Of a DNA stretch of 54,471 bases, positions 32,224 through 41,035 are shown one piece after another. How positions within the stretch are numbered: position 1 is the first letter of the stretch; every line of letters begins with the position of its first letter. Under the pieces are notes generated by a model that did no database searches, had not been told where the DNA came from, and was given only the letters and a program-made list of their open reading frames with translations. A program made the position numbers and the translations under genes. This stretch comes from JAICND01 sp040905905 (lineage in GTDB: Bacteria > Actinomycetota > Acidimicrobiia > Spongiisociales > ZC4RG35): the NCBI GenBank assembly GCA_040905905.1, contig JBBDQN010000008.1, positions 1 through 54,471 of the forward strand, given 5' to 3'.

Positions 32224-33519
32224 ATGAGCACACGACTCTCTCCACGGGTGGAGCGCGCCCGGCAGGAATTTGGAGACCGCAACCCCAATAGCCGTCGATA
32301 CTTCGAAACAGCTCGCCAGGTGCTTCCCGGTGGGCACACCCGCACCGTGCTCGCCCACGCTCCATTCCCCCTGGTGTTTGTGGGCGGAGAGGGGGGCACC
32401 CTCACCGACGCCGATGGCCATCGATACATCGACCTGCTTGGCGACTACACAGCAGGACTGCTCGGTCATAGCGACCGCCGGGTCCTGGATGCGGTGGTTC
32501 GGGCGCTCTCCACCAACGCCAGCGTCGGCGGCATCCACCCAGCGGAGGAGGCTTTAGCTCGCCTTATGTGCGAGAGGTTCGGTCTTGATCGAGTCCGATT
32601 CACCAACTCGGGCACTGAAGCCAACTTGATGGCCATCACCTCCGCGCTGCAGGTGACAGGGAGGTCGAAGGTGATGGTTTTTCGGGGGGGCTATCACGGC
32701 GGCCTGCTGTATTTCTCAAGCGGTGCGGCTCCGTGGAACGCCCCCTACGACTTTGTGATCGGTCCTTACAACGATCGCGAAGCCACCATCGGGCTGATAC
32801 AAGAACACGGACACGACCTGGCGGCGCTCCTCGTCGAGCCGATGCTCGGGGCCGGTGGATGCATTCCGGGTGCAATCGACTTCCTCGGGCCGGCATTCGA
32901 AGCGGCCGGCGAGGCGGGAGCAGTGGTCATCGCCGATGAAGTGATGACCTCGCGTCACGGCCCGGGCGGAATGGCGAACTTGCTGGGAGTCCGAGCCGAC
33001 CTGAGCACTTTTGGCAAATACATTGGGGGAGGGTTTTCCTTTGGGGCCTTCGGAGGCACAGCTGTCCTGATGGATCAGTACGACACGAGTCCTGCCGTTG
33101 GTCGCTCCAACGTGATCTCCCACGCCGGTACTTTCAACAACAACCTTGCGACGATGACTGCCGGAACCGTGGTGCTTGGTGAAGTGTTCACCTCAGCGGT
33201 AGCGATTGAGCACACTGCTCGGGGTGAGGAGTTCCGGAAGCTGGTATCCACGGTGCTCGCCGGCAGCGGGCTAGGGGTGACTGTCACCGGGTTCGGCTCG
33301 ATGATGTCGCTTCATGCCCGTACCCCGGCTCCCATCAACGCCGAGCAGGCGGCCGACCACGATGAAGACCTCCAGGAGTTGATATTTCTCGGCCTCCTGG
33401 AGCGCGGGATCTATACCGCTCCCCGGGGAATGATCAACCTCAGCCTCGCCCACACCGACGACCACCTCGCCGAAGGGCTCGAGGCGTTGGCCGATTGTCT
33501 CCAAGGAATAGCCGGTTAG
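32224..33519 (+). CDS. PLP-dependent class III aminotransferase (glutamate-1-semialdehyde aminomutase-like)
   Basis: The 431-residue protein has LPGGHTRTVLAHAPFPLVFV at the start, the RFTNSGTEANLMAITSALQV motif, VIADEVMT and the PLP-binding lysine in STFGKYIGGGFSFGAFGG. This places it with HemL-like aminomutases and related class III aminotransferases. HemL proper usually lies with haem genes and has GGVNSPVR; here LPGGHTRTV and the neighbours argue for another substrate. ATG 32224 is used, GTG 32218 is possible; no Shine-Dalgarno sequence is visible. Its 3' end overlaps the convergent Rieske-ThDP gene by four bases. Confidence 0.8.
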   Translation: MSTRLSPRVERARQEFGDRNPNSRRYFETARQVLPGGHTRTVLAHAPFPLVFVGGEGGTLTDADGHRYIDLLGDYTAGLLGHSDRRVLDAVVRALSTNASVGGIHPAEEALARLMCERFGLDRVRFTNSGTEANLMAITSALQVTGRSKVMVFRGGYHGGLLYFSSGAAPWNAPYDFVIGPYNDREATIGLIQEHGHDLAALLVEPMLGAGGCIPGAIDFLGPAFEAAGEAGAVVIADEVMTSRHGPGGMANLLGVRADLSTFGKYIGGGFSFGAFGGTAVLMDQYDTSPAVGRSNVISHAGTFNNNLATMTAGTVVLGEVFTSAVAIEHTARGEEFRKLVSTVLAGSGLGVTVTGFGSMMSLHARTPAPINAEQAADHDEDLQELIFLGLLERGIYTAPRGMINLSLAHTDDHLAEGLEALADCLQGIAG

Positions 33520-35489
33520 ACAAGATCAGGGTCGCTGATCACCTCCACCAGAGCCGGCCCTGGGTGGGCAAGAGAGCTGGCGAGGGCCTCGGGCAACTCG
33601 TGAGCAGCGTGCACCCGGAAACCGCGGGCGCCGCATAGCTCGGCAAAGGCGGCGAAGTCAGGATTGTGAAGCGAGGTTTGCCAGACGTCGTAGCTGGCCG
33701 CCCTTTGTTCTTTGCTGATCTTGCCCAGTTCGTTGTTGTTGACCAGGATGTGGGTGATGTTCATGCCGTACTTCACCGCGGTGGTTAGTTCCATGGCGTA
33801 CTGTCCGAAGCCGCCGTCGCCGCTGATCGAGACGATTGGACGCAGATGACCTTCGGCGGCCCAGGCGCCCATCGCCGCCGGGAAGGCAAAGCCGATCGAC
33901 CCCAAATACCCCGACATGAGGACGGACTGACCCGATGCTTCGAAATAACGACCAAACGAGTAGGTGTTGTTGCCGACATCGACGCACATCACTGCGTCCT
34001 CGGGGATGCCATCGGTGAGCACGTCGAAGATCGCCGCAGATGACACTCCGCGGCCGCGATCGTCGGCGCGGCGGCTCTGCTTTTCCGCCCGCCATATCGC
34101 CCAACGCTCGGCAATTTCAGCCCGATGGTCGACACAGCTGTGATCCTCGGGGATGAGCTCCCTGATGGCGCGGGCAGCAACCGCCACATCCGCCAGCATC
34201 GGCACATCGACGGAGTGAAACCGTCCCAACGCCAGGGGATCGGAATCGATCTGGATGGTGGGCTTGTAGGGGGCGATGCCGGTGTGGTCGGCGAATGAGG
34301 CTCCGAACACGACAAGGAGGTCCGCTTCGTTCATGAACCAGCTTGCGATGGGCGTTCCCGATCGGCCCAGGACCCCACATCCGAGGGGGTGCCGGTCCGA
34401 AACCATCCCCTTCGCCTTGAAGGTGGTTGCCACCGGACACCCGATCCCTTCCGCCAGGTCGATGATCCCGTCCATGTGGAATCGAGCTCCGTTGCCGACG
34501 ATGAACATGGGTCGGCGGGCACTTGCTATGCGCTCGACCGCCTCGGCCAGTATCGCTGTCGGCGGCGAGACCGCGCGGTTGCCGAGCCGACCCATAGGTG
34601 AACCGGCGACTGCTTCACCGGCCGCGAACACCTGGACTTCGTCTGGAAACACGAGATGGGACACATCGCGTTCGACGAGGGCCGTTTTGCAAGCCAGGTT
34701 CATCAGTTCGGCGTAGTCGGAACCGACCTGAACCGTTTGCGAGTAGCGAGCCACGTCCTTGAAGGCCGCCATGAGGTCGGCATCCTGGAACGCACCTCTT
34801 CCCCTGGTCTTGGACGGGACCTGACCTGAAAGGGCCAGCACGGGGGCCCGGTCGGTCTTGGCGTCGTACAGCCCAGTGAGCAGATTGGTCGAGCCGGGGC
34901 CGGCGATGCCGAAGCATGCAGCCAGCCGTCCGGTGAGCTTGCCGTAGGCGGTGGCGGCGAAAGAGGCGGCGCCTTCGTGACGGATTCCGAAGTAGCGGAG
35001 GTCGCCGCGTTCCTCAGCGACCCGGAAGGCTTCGGCCAGACCCAGGTTGGAGTGCCCGACCATTCCGAACACGGCGTCGACCCCCCAATTGACCATCGTC
35101 TCAACTACGACGTCCGCGACCGTCCGCTGGCGTCGCTTTTCGGGCGGAAGGGCGACGAAGATTCCGTCGTCTCGCACCTCGGTCGGGTAATGGGCGGGGG
35201 CGTCGTTGAACCCCGGGGGAGGAGAACCGTCCAGCGGGTTGTAGTCATACCCGTGCCACGGGCAACGCAGCCAGCCCTTCTCGATGGAGCCTTCGCCGAG
35301 GGGTCCTCCCTGATGCGGACAGCGATTGTCGAGACAGCCATAACGTCCGTTGTAGTGGGTCAACGCAAGAACCCGGCGGCCGACAGTGACGGTGATGACT
35401 CGCCCATCCGGGATCGCGTCGATGTCGGCCACCCGGTGCCATTCGACCGACCCATCATCGACCATCACGTCACGCTCTGCATCGGACAT
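33516..35489 (-). CDS. Fused Rieske [2Fe-2S] domain and ThDP-dependent enzyme
   Basis: The 657-residue protein begins with a Rieske ferredoxin of about 115 residues carrying C57-P-H59 and C76-P-W-H79. Next comes an acetolactate-synthase-like ThDP enzyme: the catalytic Glu region is IRHEGAASFAATAYGKLTGR, the central domain holds FIVGNGARFHMDG, and the ThDP/Mg motif GDGGFGQYAMELTTAVKYGM with D558 ends in NNN. Such ThDP enzymes decarboxylate 2-oxoacids; a fused Rieske domain suggests electron transfer out of the hydroxyalkyl-ThDP intermediate, that is an oxidative reaction. ATG 35489 follows the PPOX-type flavoprotein gene by four bases, so they form one unit. The true substrate is unknown. Confidence 0.85.
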   Translation of the reverse strand: MSDAERDVMVDDGSVEWHRVADIDAIPDGRVITVTVGRRVLALTHYNGRYGCLDNRCPHQGGPLGEGSIEKGWLRCPWHGYDYNPLDGSPPPGFNDAPAHYPTEVRDDGIFVALPPEKRRQRTVADVVVETMVNWGVDAVFGMVGHSNLGLAEAFRVAEERGDLRYFGIRHEGAASFAATAYGKLTGRLAACFGIAGPGSTNLLTGLYDAKTDRAPVLALSGQVPSKTRGRGAFQDADLMAAFKDVARYSQTVQVGSDYAELMNLACKTALVERDVSHLVFPDEVQVFAAGEAVAGSPMGRLGNRAVSPPTAILAEAVERIASARRPMFIVGNGARFHMDGIIDLAEGIGCPVATTFKAKGMVSDRHPLGCGVLGRSGTPIASWFMNEADLLVVFGASFADHTGIAPYKPTIQIDSDPLALGRFHSVDVPMLADVAVAARAIRELIPEDHSCVDHRAEIAERWAIWRAEKQSRRADDRGRGVSSAAIFDVLTDGIPEDAVMCVDVGNNTYSFGRYFEASGQSVLMSGYLGSIGFAFPAAMGAWAAEGHLRPIVSISGDGGFGQYAMELTTAVKYGMNITHILVNNNELGKISKEQRAASYDVWQTSLHNPDFAAFAELCGARGFRVHAAHELPEALASSLAHPGPALVEVISDPDLV

Positions 35490-35493
35490 AGAA

Positions 35494-35949
35494 CTAGCTG
35501 ACCCACTTTGTGTGATCCCAGGTCGTGACTCGCTCCGGATCAACCAGAACCGCGATGTTTTTGTCGGCCCAGGTGCCGAACACCGCGTCCCATCCTTCCG
35601 GTTCCACCCGCATCCCCTCGTACTTCTCGGTGACTTCGCCGTACAGGCGAAGGACGAGGTCCCGGTTGTCCATCAGACGGGCCCGCCCCTCGATCATGAC
35701 ACCTCGAAGGTTGACCACCGAGTCGCCGTCCTCGACGAGGACCGTGAGGCGGGGATCTCGACGGAGGTTGGCGACGCGCTGCGACTTGCGGAAAGACCGG
35801 AAAGCGATCAACTCGTCCACCAGGACGTACCAGAGGGTCGTGAGATGCGGGTACCCCTGCCGACCGATCGTGGCAACCTGAAGGTTTCGTCCTTCTTGAA
35901 GGAATTCTGCGATCTCCGACTTCGACATCGCGATGTTGGGCCGTGCCAC
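35494..35949 (-). CDS. PPOX-class flavin/F420-binding split-barrel protein
   Basis: The 151-residue protein has the pyridoxamine-phosphate-oxidase-like fold: FLQEGRNLQVATIGRQGYPH, LTTLWYVLVDELIAFRSFR, NLRRDPRLTVLVEDGDS and a GRARL segment. It resembles the F420-dependent PPOX branch in actinobacteria. It sits four bases upstream of the Rieske-ThDP gene, so it may supply or accept electrons in that system. GTG 35949 and ATG 35928 are both possible starts; neither has a clear Shine-Dalgarno sequence. It is divergent from the lipoprotein gene at 35984. Confidence 0.8.
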   Translation of the reverse strand: MARPNIAMSKSEIAEFLQEGRNLQVATIGRQGYPHLTTLWYVLVDELIAFRSFRKSQRVANLRRDPRLTVLVEDGDSVVNLRGVMIEGRARLMDNRDLVLRLYGEVTEKYEGMRVEPEGWDAVFGTWADKNIAVLVDPERVTTWDHTKWVS

Positions 35950-35983
35950 CGGGGCAGGCTACCGGTCACCTAGCCTCCGTTCG

Positions 35984-37153
35984 GTGAGACGCCAGATTTT
36001 GGTTGTGCTTGCCGTGATTACGGCTTGCAACTCCGCCCCGGTCGAGACCACCACTGCCACCACGGCTGCGAGTACCACCTCCGCTACGGCGGCGCCGACG
36101 GCCACGACCGGTTCTGAAACGACCACCACCGTTGCCGGTCCCACGGCCCTCGTAGACGAGTTTCCCGCTACCGGTCCGTGTGATCTGGGCACCGCCGCTG
36201 TCGACGGCGAGATCACCGTTGTCGTCGACGGCCGGTTGTATGACGTCGCTCCCGAGACCGGCCAGACAAGGTGCCTGGTGGACAACGTCACCAGCACGGA
36301 TTTCTCGTGGGGCCCGCAAGGAGATCGACTCCGCCTCGACGACCGCGTTCTCAGCCCGGAGGGTGCGGTCACGCTGCCACCTGCCACGGGTTATGAGTGG
36401 ACGGCCCCCACTGGAAGGAGCGTGATGCTCGTCGACCCTGGTGGTGTCTCCAAAGTGGCAGTCGACGGATCGGGGACCGAGAACATCACTTTCCTGGAGA
36501 CCACTGATGACGCCGTCTATCACCCGGGCGGGACCAGGGTGTTGGCGATCGGCACCGACCCCATTGGCCAGTACGGCATGTTCATGGCTTCCAATACCGG
36601 GACCGATCCGGTCTTGCTCGCCTTCGACGAGGGCGCCGTGCTCACCGAACCCGCATGGACTGGTGCCGGCGAACCGGTCTTTGTGGCGGCTCACGCGGAT
36701 GGGCCCTGGCACATTCACAAAGTGGTGGTGACCGAAGACGGATTTCTCGATGGCCCGATCCTGGAAGAGGGTGGTTTTGCTCTTGACCGGCTGATGGCCT
36801 CGGCTCACGATCCGCTCCTGATCGCTTATCGCCAATCTGTGGCCACAGCATCCGGCTGTCTGGCCGAGGGACGCGCGACCGTCATCGGGGTAGATCTTCC
36901 CGAGCCCCTGGCGAACCTTGCCTCGGAACCGGCGGGTTGGATGCCGCGGGAACGATTGTTGGTTCTGTCTTACCCCGGTGGTTGTGACAACCCCGCAGAC
37001 CTGTGGCTCTTCTCTGCCGGCTTTTGCCCCGGTTCCGTTTACGGGGCGTCGTTGATCGCGACATCCGTTGACGGGGCAGCCGCCCGAACCGTTGCTCCGG
37101 AGCCTCCGCCTGTGATCGATGTCGGCAGCATCATCGATCCGGCTCCCGCCTGA
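35984..37153 (+). CDS. Lipoprotein with Thr/Ser-rich linker and propeller-like domain
   Basis: A GTG at 35984 opens VRRQILVVLAVITACNSAP, a lipoprotein signal peptide with the lipobox I-T-A-C. An extended Thr/Ala/Ser-rich linker (TTTATTAASTTSATAAPTAT) separates it from a 330-residue domain of short repeats such as ITVVVDGRLYDVAPETG and RVLAIGTDPIGQYGMF, suggestive of a beta-propeller. The total is 389 residues. Function unknown; it would be anchored outside the membrane. It is transcribed divergently from the PPOX-type gene. Confidence 0.7.
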   Translation: MRRQILVVLAVITACNSAPVETTTATTAASTTSATAAPTATTGSETTTTVAGPTALVDEFPATGPCDLGTAAVDGEITVVVDGRLYDVAPETGQTRCLVDNVTSTDFSWGPQGDRLRLDDRVLSPEGAVTLPPATGYEWTAPTGRSVMLVDPGGVSKVAVDGSGTENITFLETTDDAVYHPGGTRVLAIGTDPIGQYGMFMASNTGTDPVLLAFDEGAVLTEPAWTGAGEPVFVAAHADGPWHIHKVVVTEDGFLDGPILEEGGFALDRLMASAHDPLLIAYRQSVATASGCLAEGRATVIGVDLPEPLANLASEPAGWMPRERLLVLSYPGGCDNPADLWLFSAGFCPGSVYGASLIATSVDGAAARTVAPEPPPVIDVGSIIDPAPA

Positions 37154-37155
37154 TA

Positions 37156-37177
37156 GGCCGAATCCGGCCGGTCGGCC
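37156..37177 (+). terminator. Hairpin after the lipoprotein gene
   Basis: GGCCGA (37156-37161) pairs with TCGGCC (37172-37177) around a ten-base loop, two bases after the stop. There is no T-run. Confidence 0.35.
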
Positions 37178-37285
37178 GCAACTTGAAGGGGCTCGCAGAT
37201 ACGATTGCGTTGGCGAATCACCTATGATGATGCTTGTCCTGGCTGTGATTTCATGGCCTATTGACCACCAAGAGTGAGGTGTGGT

Positions 37286-38182
37286 GTGGCCATCAGCGAA
37301 CACTTCGAACTTCTCGAGGCGGTAGAACCAACGGTTGCCCGACTGCTTGCTGAACATCAGCAGCGTCGGTCCCATTGGTACTACCACGATCTGATTCCCT
37401 GGGAACAGGGTCGCAATTTCAAAGCCGAGCCATGGGATGAGTCCCAATGCACGATCAATGAGCGCGCCCGTACTGCTCTGGTGCTCAACCTTCTCACCGA
37501 AGACAACCTTCCCTATTACCACTCGGCACTCGAGAGGCATCTCCCCGAGAATTCGATCTGGCGGGAATGGAACGGAATCTGGACCGCCGAGGAAGGTCAG
37601 CACGCCATCGCCATCCGGTCGTATCTGCTGACCACCCGCAACTGTGACCCCTATGAGCTGGAAGACGATCGTATGGCGACCATGAAGGCGGGCTACCAAC
37701 CGGATTGGCAGCACCCCGCGGAGCTTCTCGCCTACACCTCCGCCCAGGAACTGGCCACCAGGGTTTCGCACCGCAATGCCGGCAAGATCACCGACGACCC
37801 AGCGTGCTTCGAACTGATGCGCAACATCGCTGCTGACGAAAATCATCACTTCATGTTTTACAAAGGGGTGATGGGAGCAATGCTCAAAGAAGCACCGGCC
37901 ATCTCCCTTGAGGGAATCTATAAGACATTCCTCAACTTCCAGATGCCCGGTGTGGGTATCCCGGGGTTCCTGCGCCGATCGATCGACGTCGCCCGGGCCG
38001 GTGTCTACAACTTGCGGATCCATCACGACCGGGTGCTGATGCCTCTCCTCGAACAGTGGGGGATCGCCAATCTGGTCGGTTTGTCCGCCAAGGCGGCCGA
38101 GCTGCAACAGAGACTGATGGACCTCCCTGATCTGGTTATGCAGAAAGCCGAACGATTCGAAAGCCGTTTCGCTCCCGCTTGA
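37286..38182 (+). CDS. Acyl-[acyl-carrier-protein] desaturase (ferritin-like di-iron)
   Basis: The 298-residue protein matches the actinobacterial DesA family. Di-iron ligands are seen in WTAEEGQHAIAIRSYLL and in the ENHH motif of IAADENHHFMFYKGVM. HDLIPWEQGRNFKAEPWDES and LLTEDNLPYYHSAL are typical of stearoyl-ACP desaturase-like proteins. It introduces a double bond in an acyl chain bound to acyl carrier protein and needs oxygen, so the organism must also live aerobically. GTG 37286 has GAGGT five to six bases upstream; GTG 37274 is the alternative. Confidence 0.9.
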   Translation: MAISEHFELLEAVEPTVARLLAEHQQRRSHWYYHDLIPWEQGRNFKAEPWDESQCTINERARTALVLNLLTEDNLPYYHSALERHLPENSIWREWNGIWTAEEGQHAIAIRSYLLTTRNCDPYELEDDRMATMKAGYQPDWQHPAELLAYTSAQELATRVSHRNAGKITDDPACFELMRNIAADENHHFMFYKGVMGAMLKEAPAISLEGIYKTFLNFQMPGVGIPGFLRRSIDVARAGVYNLRIHHDRVLMPLLEQWGIANLVGLSAKAAELQQRLMDLPDLVMQKAERFESRFAPA

Positions 38183-38223
38183 GCCCAAAGAATTAACGAC
38201 CTTCGGCCGGTAGCCTCTCGTTT

Positions 38224-39531
38224 GTGAAAGCCAGACGCTTCCTTTGCGTTGCGGTTTTGCTCGCGGCGTGCGCTCCGTCCGCCTCGACCACATCCACCAG
38301 CATTGGAACCACCCCGACCTCGACGTCAACTTCGACCACGGTTGAACCCTCAACCACCACGACGCTCCCGCCCGGGACAGAAGAATTGCCCGAGGAACTC
38401 CGCGCCGAGGTGGCCCGGCTCATCGATCTGACCGAGGAGTTGCGGGGCTTGCAGTTCGTCTCTCAGCCGAAGATCACGGTCGTCACCGACGAGGAACTGG
38501 CCGAGCGGGTTCGGAACCAGATCGAGGAGGACTACGTCGACGTCGACGTTGACGAGGCGCTCTACAAGCTTCTGGGATTGGTCGATCCCCGCTTTGATCT
38601 CCGCCAGACCGTTTCCGATCTCTACGGGGAGCAGGTAGCCGGGTATTACGACGGCGAGACCGAAGAGTTGGTGGTGCCGGCCCGCGACAACCAATTCACC
38701 ATACTTCAGGAAGTGACTCTGGTTCACGAGTTGACGCACGCGCTAACCGACCAGGTGCTCGACTTTCACGTCCAGTTCACCGCTCTTCACGATCAGGAGC
38801 AATTCGACGCCGCCTCCGCCTTCCAGGCGCTCATCGAAGGTGATGCCAGCCTCACCGAAATTCTGTTCGTGCAACAGATGAGCCCGGGCGATCAGGCCCG
38901 TTTCCTCGAGGAGGCCTTCGCAATCGATACTTCGCTTCCGGCCAGTGTTCCCCAGTTCATCCGGGACAGCCTTGTGTTTCCGTACGAGGCAGGTTTTGGG
39001 TTCGTTGCCGGGCTTCACGAAGCAGGGGGGTTTGCTTCCGTCGATGAGGTGTACGGCAACCCACCAGTGTCGACCGAACAGGTCCTCGATCCCAGCAACT
39101 ACCCAGACGACGAGCCAAGAGTGGTCGAGGCTCCGGCCAATCTTCTGGAGGGCTACACGCTCGAGTACGGGTCAACCTGGGGGGAGCTCGGGTTCCGACT
39201 CATGTTCGATCAGGAGTTGGGTGGAGACGACGACGCTGCCGAGGGGTGGGGGGGTGACGCCTACGACGTCTACTTCAACGGCACTGATGTGGCGATGATC
39301 CTGGTTTTCCAGGGTGACGGCGAGGATGACGCCGAAGAGTTGTATGCCGCCTTGAATGAATACATCGTCGAAGCGATGGATACTGGTGACATAGTCCCCG
39401 ACGGAGGCGGTTCGGTCTTTGCGGGCAACGACTACGCGTTTCTGTCCTTAAGGGGTGACCAGGTGGCTTGGGTGATTGCCAGCGATCCGGCCGTGGGGGC
39501 GACGATGCGAGGGTGGCTGGCCGGGTTTTAG
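38224..39531 (+). CDS. Lipoprotein with HExxH metallopeptidase motif
   Basis: A GTG at 38224 opens a lipoprotein signal peptide (RRFLCVAVLLAACAPSAS, lipobox L-A-A-C) followed by a Thr/Ser-rich linker and a 385-residue domain. The zinc motif is VHELTHAL, with a candidate third ligand Glu in FQALIEGDASLTE. The region before it, LYGEQVAGYYDGETEELVVP, is typical of the uncharacterised predicted metallopeptidases of actinobacteria. It would be anchored on the outer face of the membrane. No Shine-Dalgarno sequence is obvious. Confidence 0.75.
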   Translation: MKARRFLCVAVLLAACAPSASTTSTSIGTTPTSTSTSTTVEPSTTTTLPPGTEELPEELRAEVARLIDLTEELRGLQFVSQPKITVVTDEELAERVRNQIEEDYVDVDVDEALYKLLGLVDPRFDLRQTVSDLYGEQVAGYYDGETEELVVPARDNQFTILQEVTLVHELTHALTDQVLDFHVQFTALHDQEQFDAASAFQALIEGDASLTEILFVQQMSPGDQARFLEEAFAIDTSLPASVPQFIRDSLVFPYEAGFGFVAGLHEAGGFASVDEVYGNPPVSTEQVLDPSNYPDDEPRVVEAPANLLEGYTLEYGSTWGELGFRLMFDQELGGDDDAAEGWGGDAYDVYFNGTDVAMILVFQGDGEDDAEELYAALNEYIVEAMDTGDIVPDGGGSVFAGNDYAFLSLRGDQVAWVIASDPAVGATMRGWLAGF

Positions 39532-39541
39532 GCGCCGCTGG

Positions 39542-40366
39542 CTAGCTGCGCTCCTCGAGGACCGCTTCATACAGCTTGCGTCTCGCCATGCCGGTGGCGG
39601 CTGCCACCTCTTTGACTGCCTGCGTCATCGGAGTCCCCCCGTCGATGGATGACTTCACGTCCGCCAACGCCGACGCGACGTCCACCGGTCCTGCCGCTCC
39701 TCCCCCCACCACGAGGGTGAATTCGCCCTGAGGTTCTCGGCCGGTCCACTCGGATATGGCCTCGGACAAGGTGCCCCACCACACTTCCTCGAAACTTTTG
39801 GTCAGTTCGCGAGCCACGCAGACCTTGCGTTCACCGAGCGCCTTGTGGAGTTCGGTCAGATCCTCCAGGAAGTGGTGGGGGGCGACGAAGAACACTGCCG
39901 TCCGCTGGTCGGTGGCGAGGCTGTCGAGGCGATCCCGCCGCCCCCTGCCTTTGCGCGGTAGGAAACCCTCGAAAACGAATCGATCGGATGGGAGCCCGCT
40001 CACCGCCAGAGCCCCAGTAGCGGCGCTGGGCCCGGGCACGAGCGATACGATTGCCCCCACCCGGCGAGCCGCGGCCACGGCCGACATCCCCGGATCAGAT
40101 ATCGCGGGCGTCCCGGCGTCCGTTATCAGGGCCACATTGGAACCTTCGCTGAGCAGCCCTTCCAGCACCTGAGCCTGAGACTTCTCATTGCCGGCGTGAT
40201 AGGACCGGAGCCGGCCTTTCACTCCTAGATGCTTGAGCAGGACCCCGGAGCGCCGGGTGTCTTCGGCGAAGATGACATCGGCTTCTGCCAGTTCACTCGC
40301 CAGGCGGGGCGGAGCGTCACCGAGGTTGCCGATGGGTGTTGCGCAAAGGATCAGTCGACCCGGCAC
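39542..40366 (-). CDS. rsmI: 16S rRNA (cytidine-2'-O)-methyltransferase
   Basis: The 274-residue protein opens with LILCATPIGNLGDAPPRLAS, and has ITDAGTPAISDPGM, LVPGPSAATGALAVSGLPSD and FEGFLPRKGRGRRDRL, the signatures of RsmI. It methylates C1402 of 16S rRNA using S-adenosylmethionine. The length is normal. Its 5' end overlaps the DUF192 gene by 50 bases in another frame. In mycobacteria rsmI also lies near tatD, rsmA and ispE, here transcribed divergently from them. Confidence 0.93.
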   Translation of the reverse strand: MPGRLILCATPIGNLGDAPPRLASELAEADVIFAEDTRRSGVLLKHLGVKGRLRSYHAGNEKSQAQVLEGLLSEGSNVALITDAGTPAISDPGMSAVAAARRVGAIVSLVPGPSAATGALAVSGLPSDRFVFEGFLPRKGRGRRDRLDSLATDQRTAVFFVAPHHFLEDLTELHKALGERKVCVARELTKSFEEVWWGTLSEAISEWTGREPQGEFTLVVGGGAAGPVDVASALADVKSSIDGGTPMTQAVKEVAAATGMARRKLYEAVLEERS

Positions 40367-40700
40367 CTCTCCACGTTAGAACCGACCCCGTCGTTGGGGG
40401 TGATCTGTGTGCTTCCAACTCCAGAACAAAATGGGCGGATCTCATCGCGACGATTCGGCGCGGAGGCAAGACCCTGGTGTCGACAACGGTTCCGTGCCGA
40501 TCGATTCCGACGAGCATCAAGGCCGTGCTCATCCCGAGACTGTGGACCGAACGACTCCTGATCAGGAGACCGAATCCAGTTGGTCCAGGACGAAGCCCAC
40601 GCCATCGTTGTCCAAAAGTGCTAGCGATTGCGACCGGACCCGAAGTCCACCCTTGGCAGGTGAACTCACCTGTTGGCCTCAGGGCAGCTCGAGGCGGCAT
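40317..40700 (-). CDS. DUF192 family protein
   Basis: The frame encodes 127 residues including VAIASTFGQRWRGLRPGPTG, RSVHSLGMSTALMLVGIDRH, GTVVDTRVLPPRRIV and AHFVLELEAH: the RLRGL, RSVHTFGM and VLEL landmarks of the DUF192 fold. The family has no fixed function. It overlaps rsmI by 50 bases downstream and the AbrB-like gene by 22 bases upstream, so the three probably form one transcript. ATG 40700 is used; AAGGG is about 12 bases upstream, a long distance. It fills what would otherwise be a 312-base gap. Confidence 0.65.
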   Translation of the reverse strand: MPPRAALRPTGEFTCQGWTSGPVAIASTFGQRWRGLRPGPTGFGLLIRSRSVHSLGMSTALMLVGIDRHGTVVDTRVLPPRRIVAMRSAHFVLELEAHRSPPTTGSVLTWRGAGSTDPLRNTHRQPR

Positions 40701-40912
40701 TGGACGCAAATGCCCTTGCCTTTGTAGGGGTTGACGTCGTCGGTGCGTCCGCAGAAGACGCAGGTTGTCTCGAGCTTGCGCAGCACAATCCCGGTGCCTT
40801 CGATGCTTATCAGGAGTTGATCGCCTTCACGAATGTTGAAGAGCCTGCGCGTCTCCGCCGGGATGACGATCCGTCCCAGGTCATCGATCTTGCGAGCGAT
40901 GCCGGATTCCAA
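40679..40912 (-). CDS. AbrB/SpoVT-like regulator with C-terminal zinc-ribbon-like tail
   Basis: The 77-residue protein reads ESGIARKIDDLGRIVIPAET, then FNIREGDQLLISIEGTGIVL, the swapped-hairpin DNA-binding fold of AbrB. It ends with CVFCGRTDDVNPYKGKGICV and QC, a four-cysteine tail that could bind zinc, recalling the C-terminal half of B. subtilis AbrB. The TTG at 40912 was chosen because GGAGGGG lies at 40922-40928. The upstream frame is antisense to the intergenic region and is rejected. It may be a transition-state-type regulator; the target is unknown. Confidence 0.8.
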   Translation of the reverse strand: MESGIARKIDDLGRIVIPAETRRLFNIREGDQLLISIEGTGIVLRKLETTCVFCGRTDDVNPYKGKGICVQCRLELP

Positions 40913-41035
40913 TGTCGTGGTCCCCTCCGTAGATGGCCGGCGGAGCCTAATTGGACGATTTCTGCGGCGTCGGCCAACCGGGACCCATGGACTGGCGATT
41001 AGCCTCGGCGCCCGGTATGGGCGAGGATCCCGCCC

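Noticed and set aside
35966..38353. 795-residue open frame on the minus strand
   Set aside because: It is antisense to the lipoprotein and desaturase genes, both of which have clear motifs.
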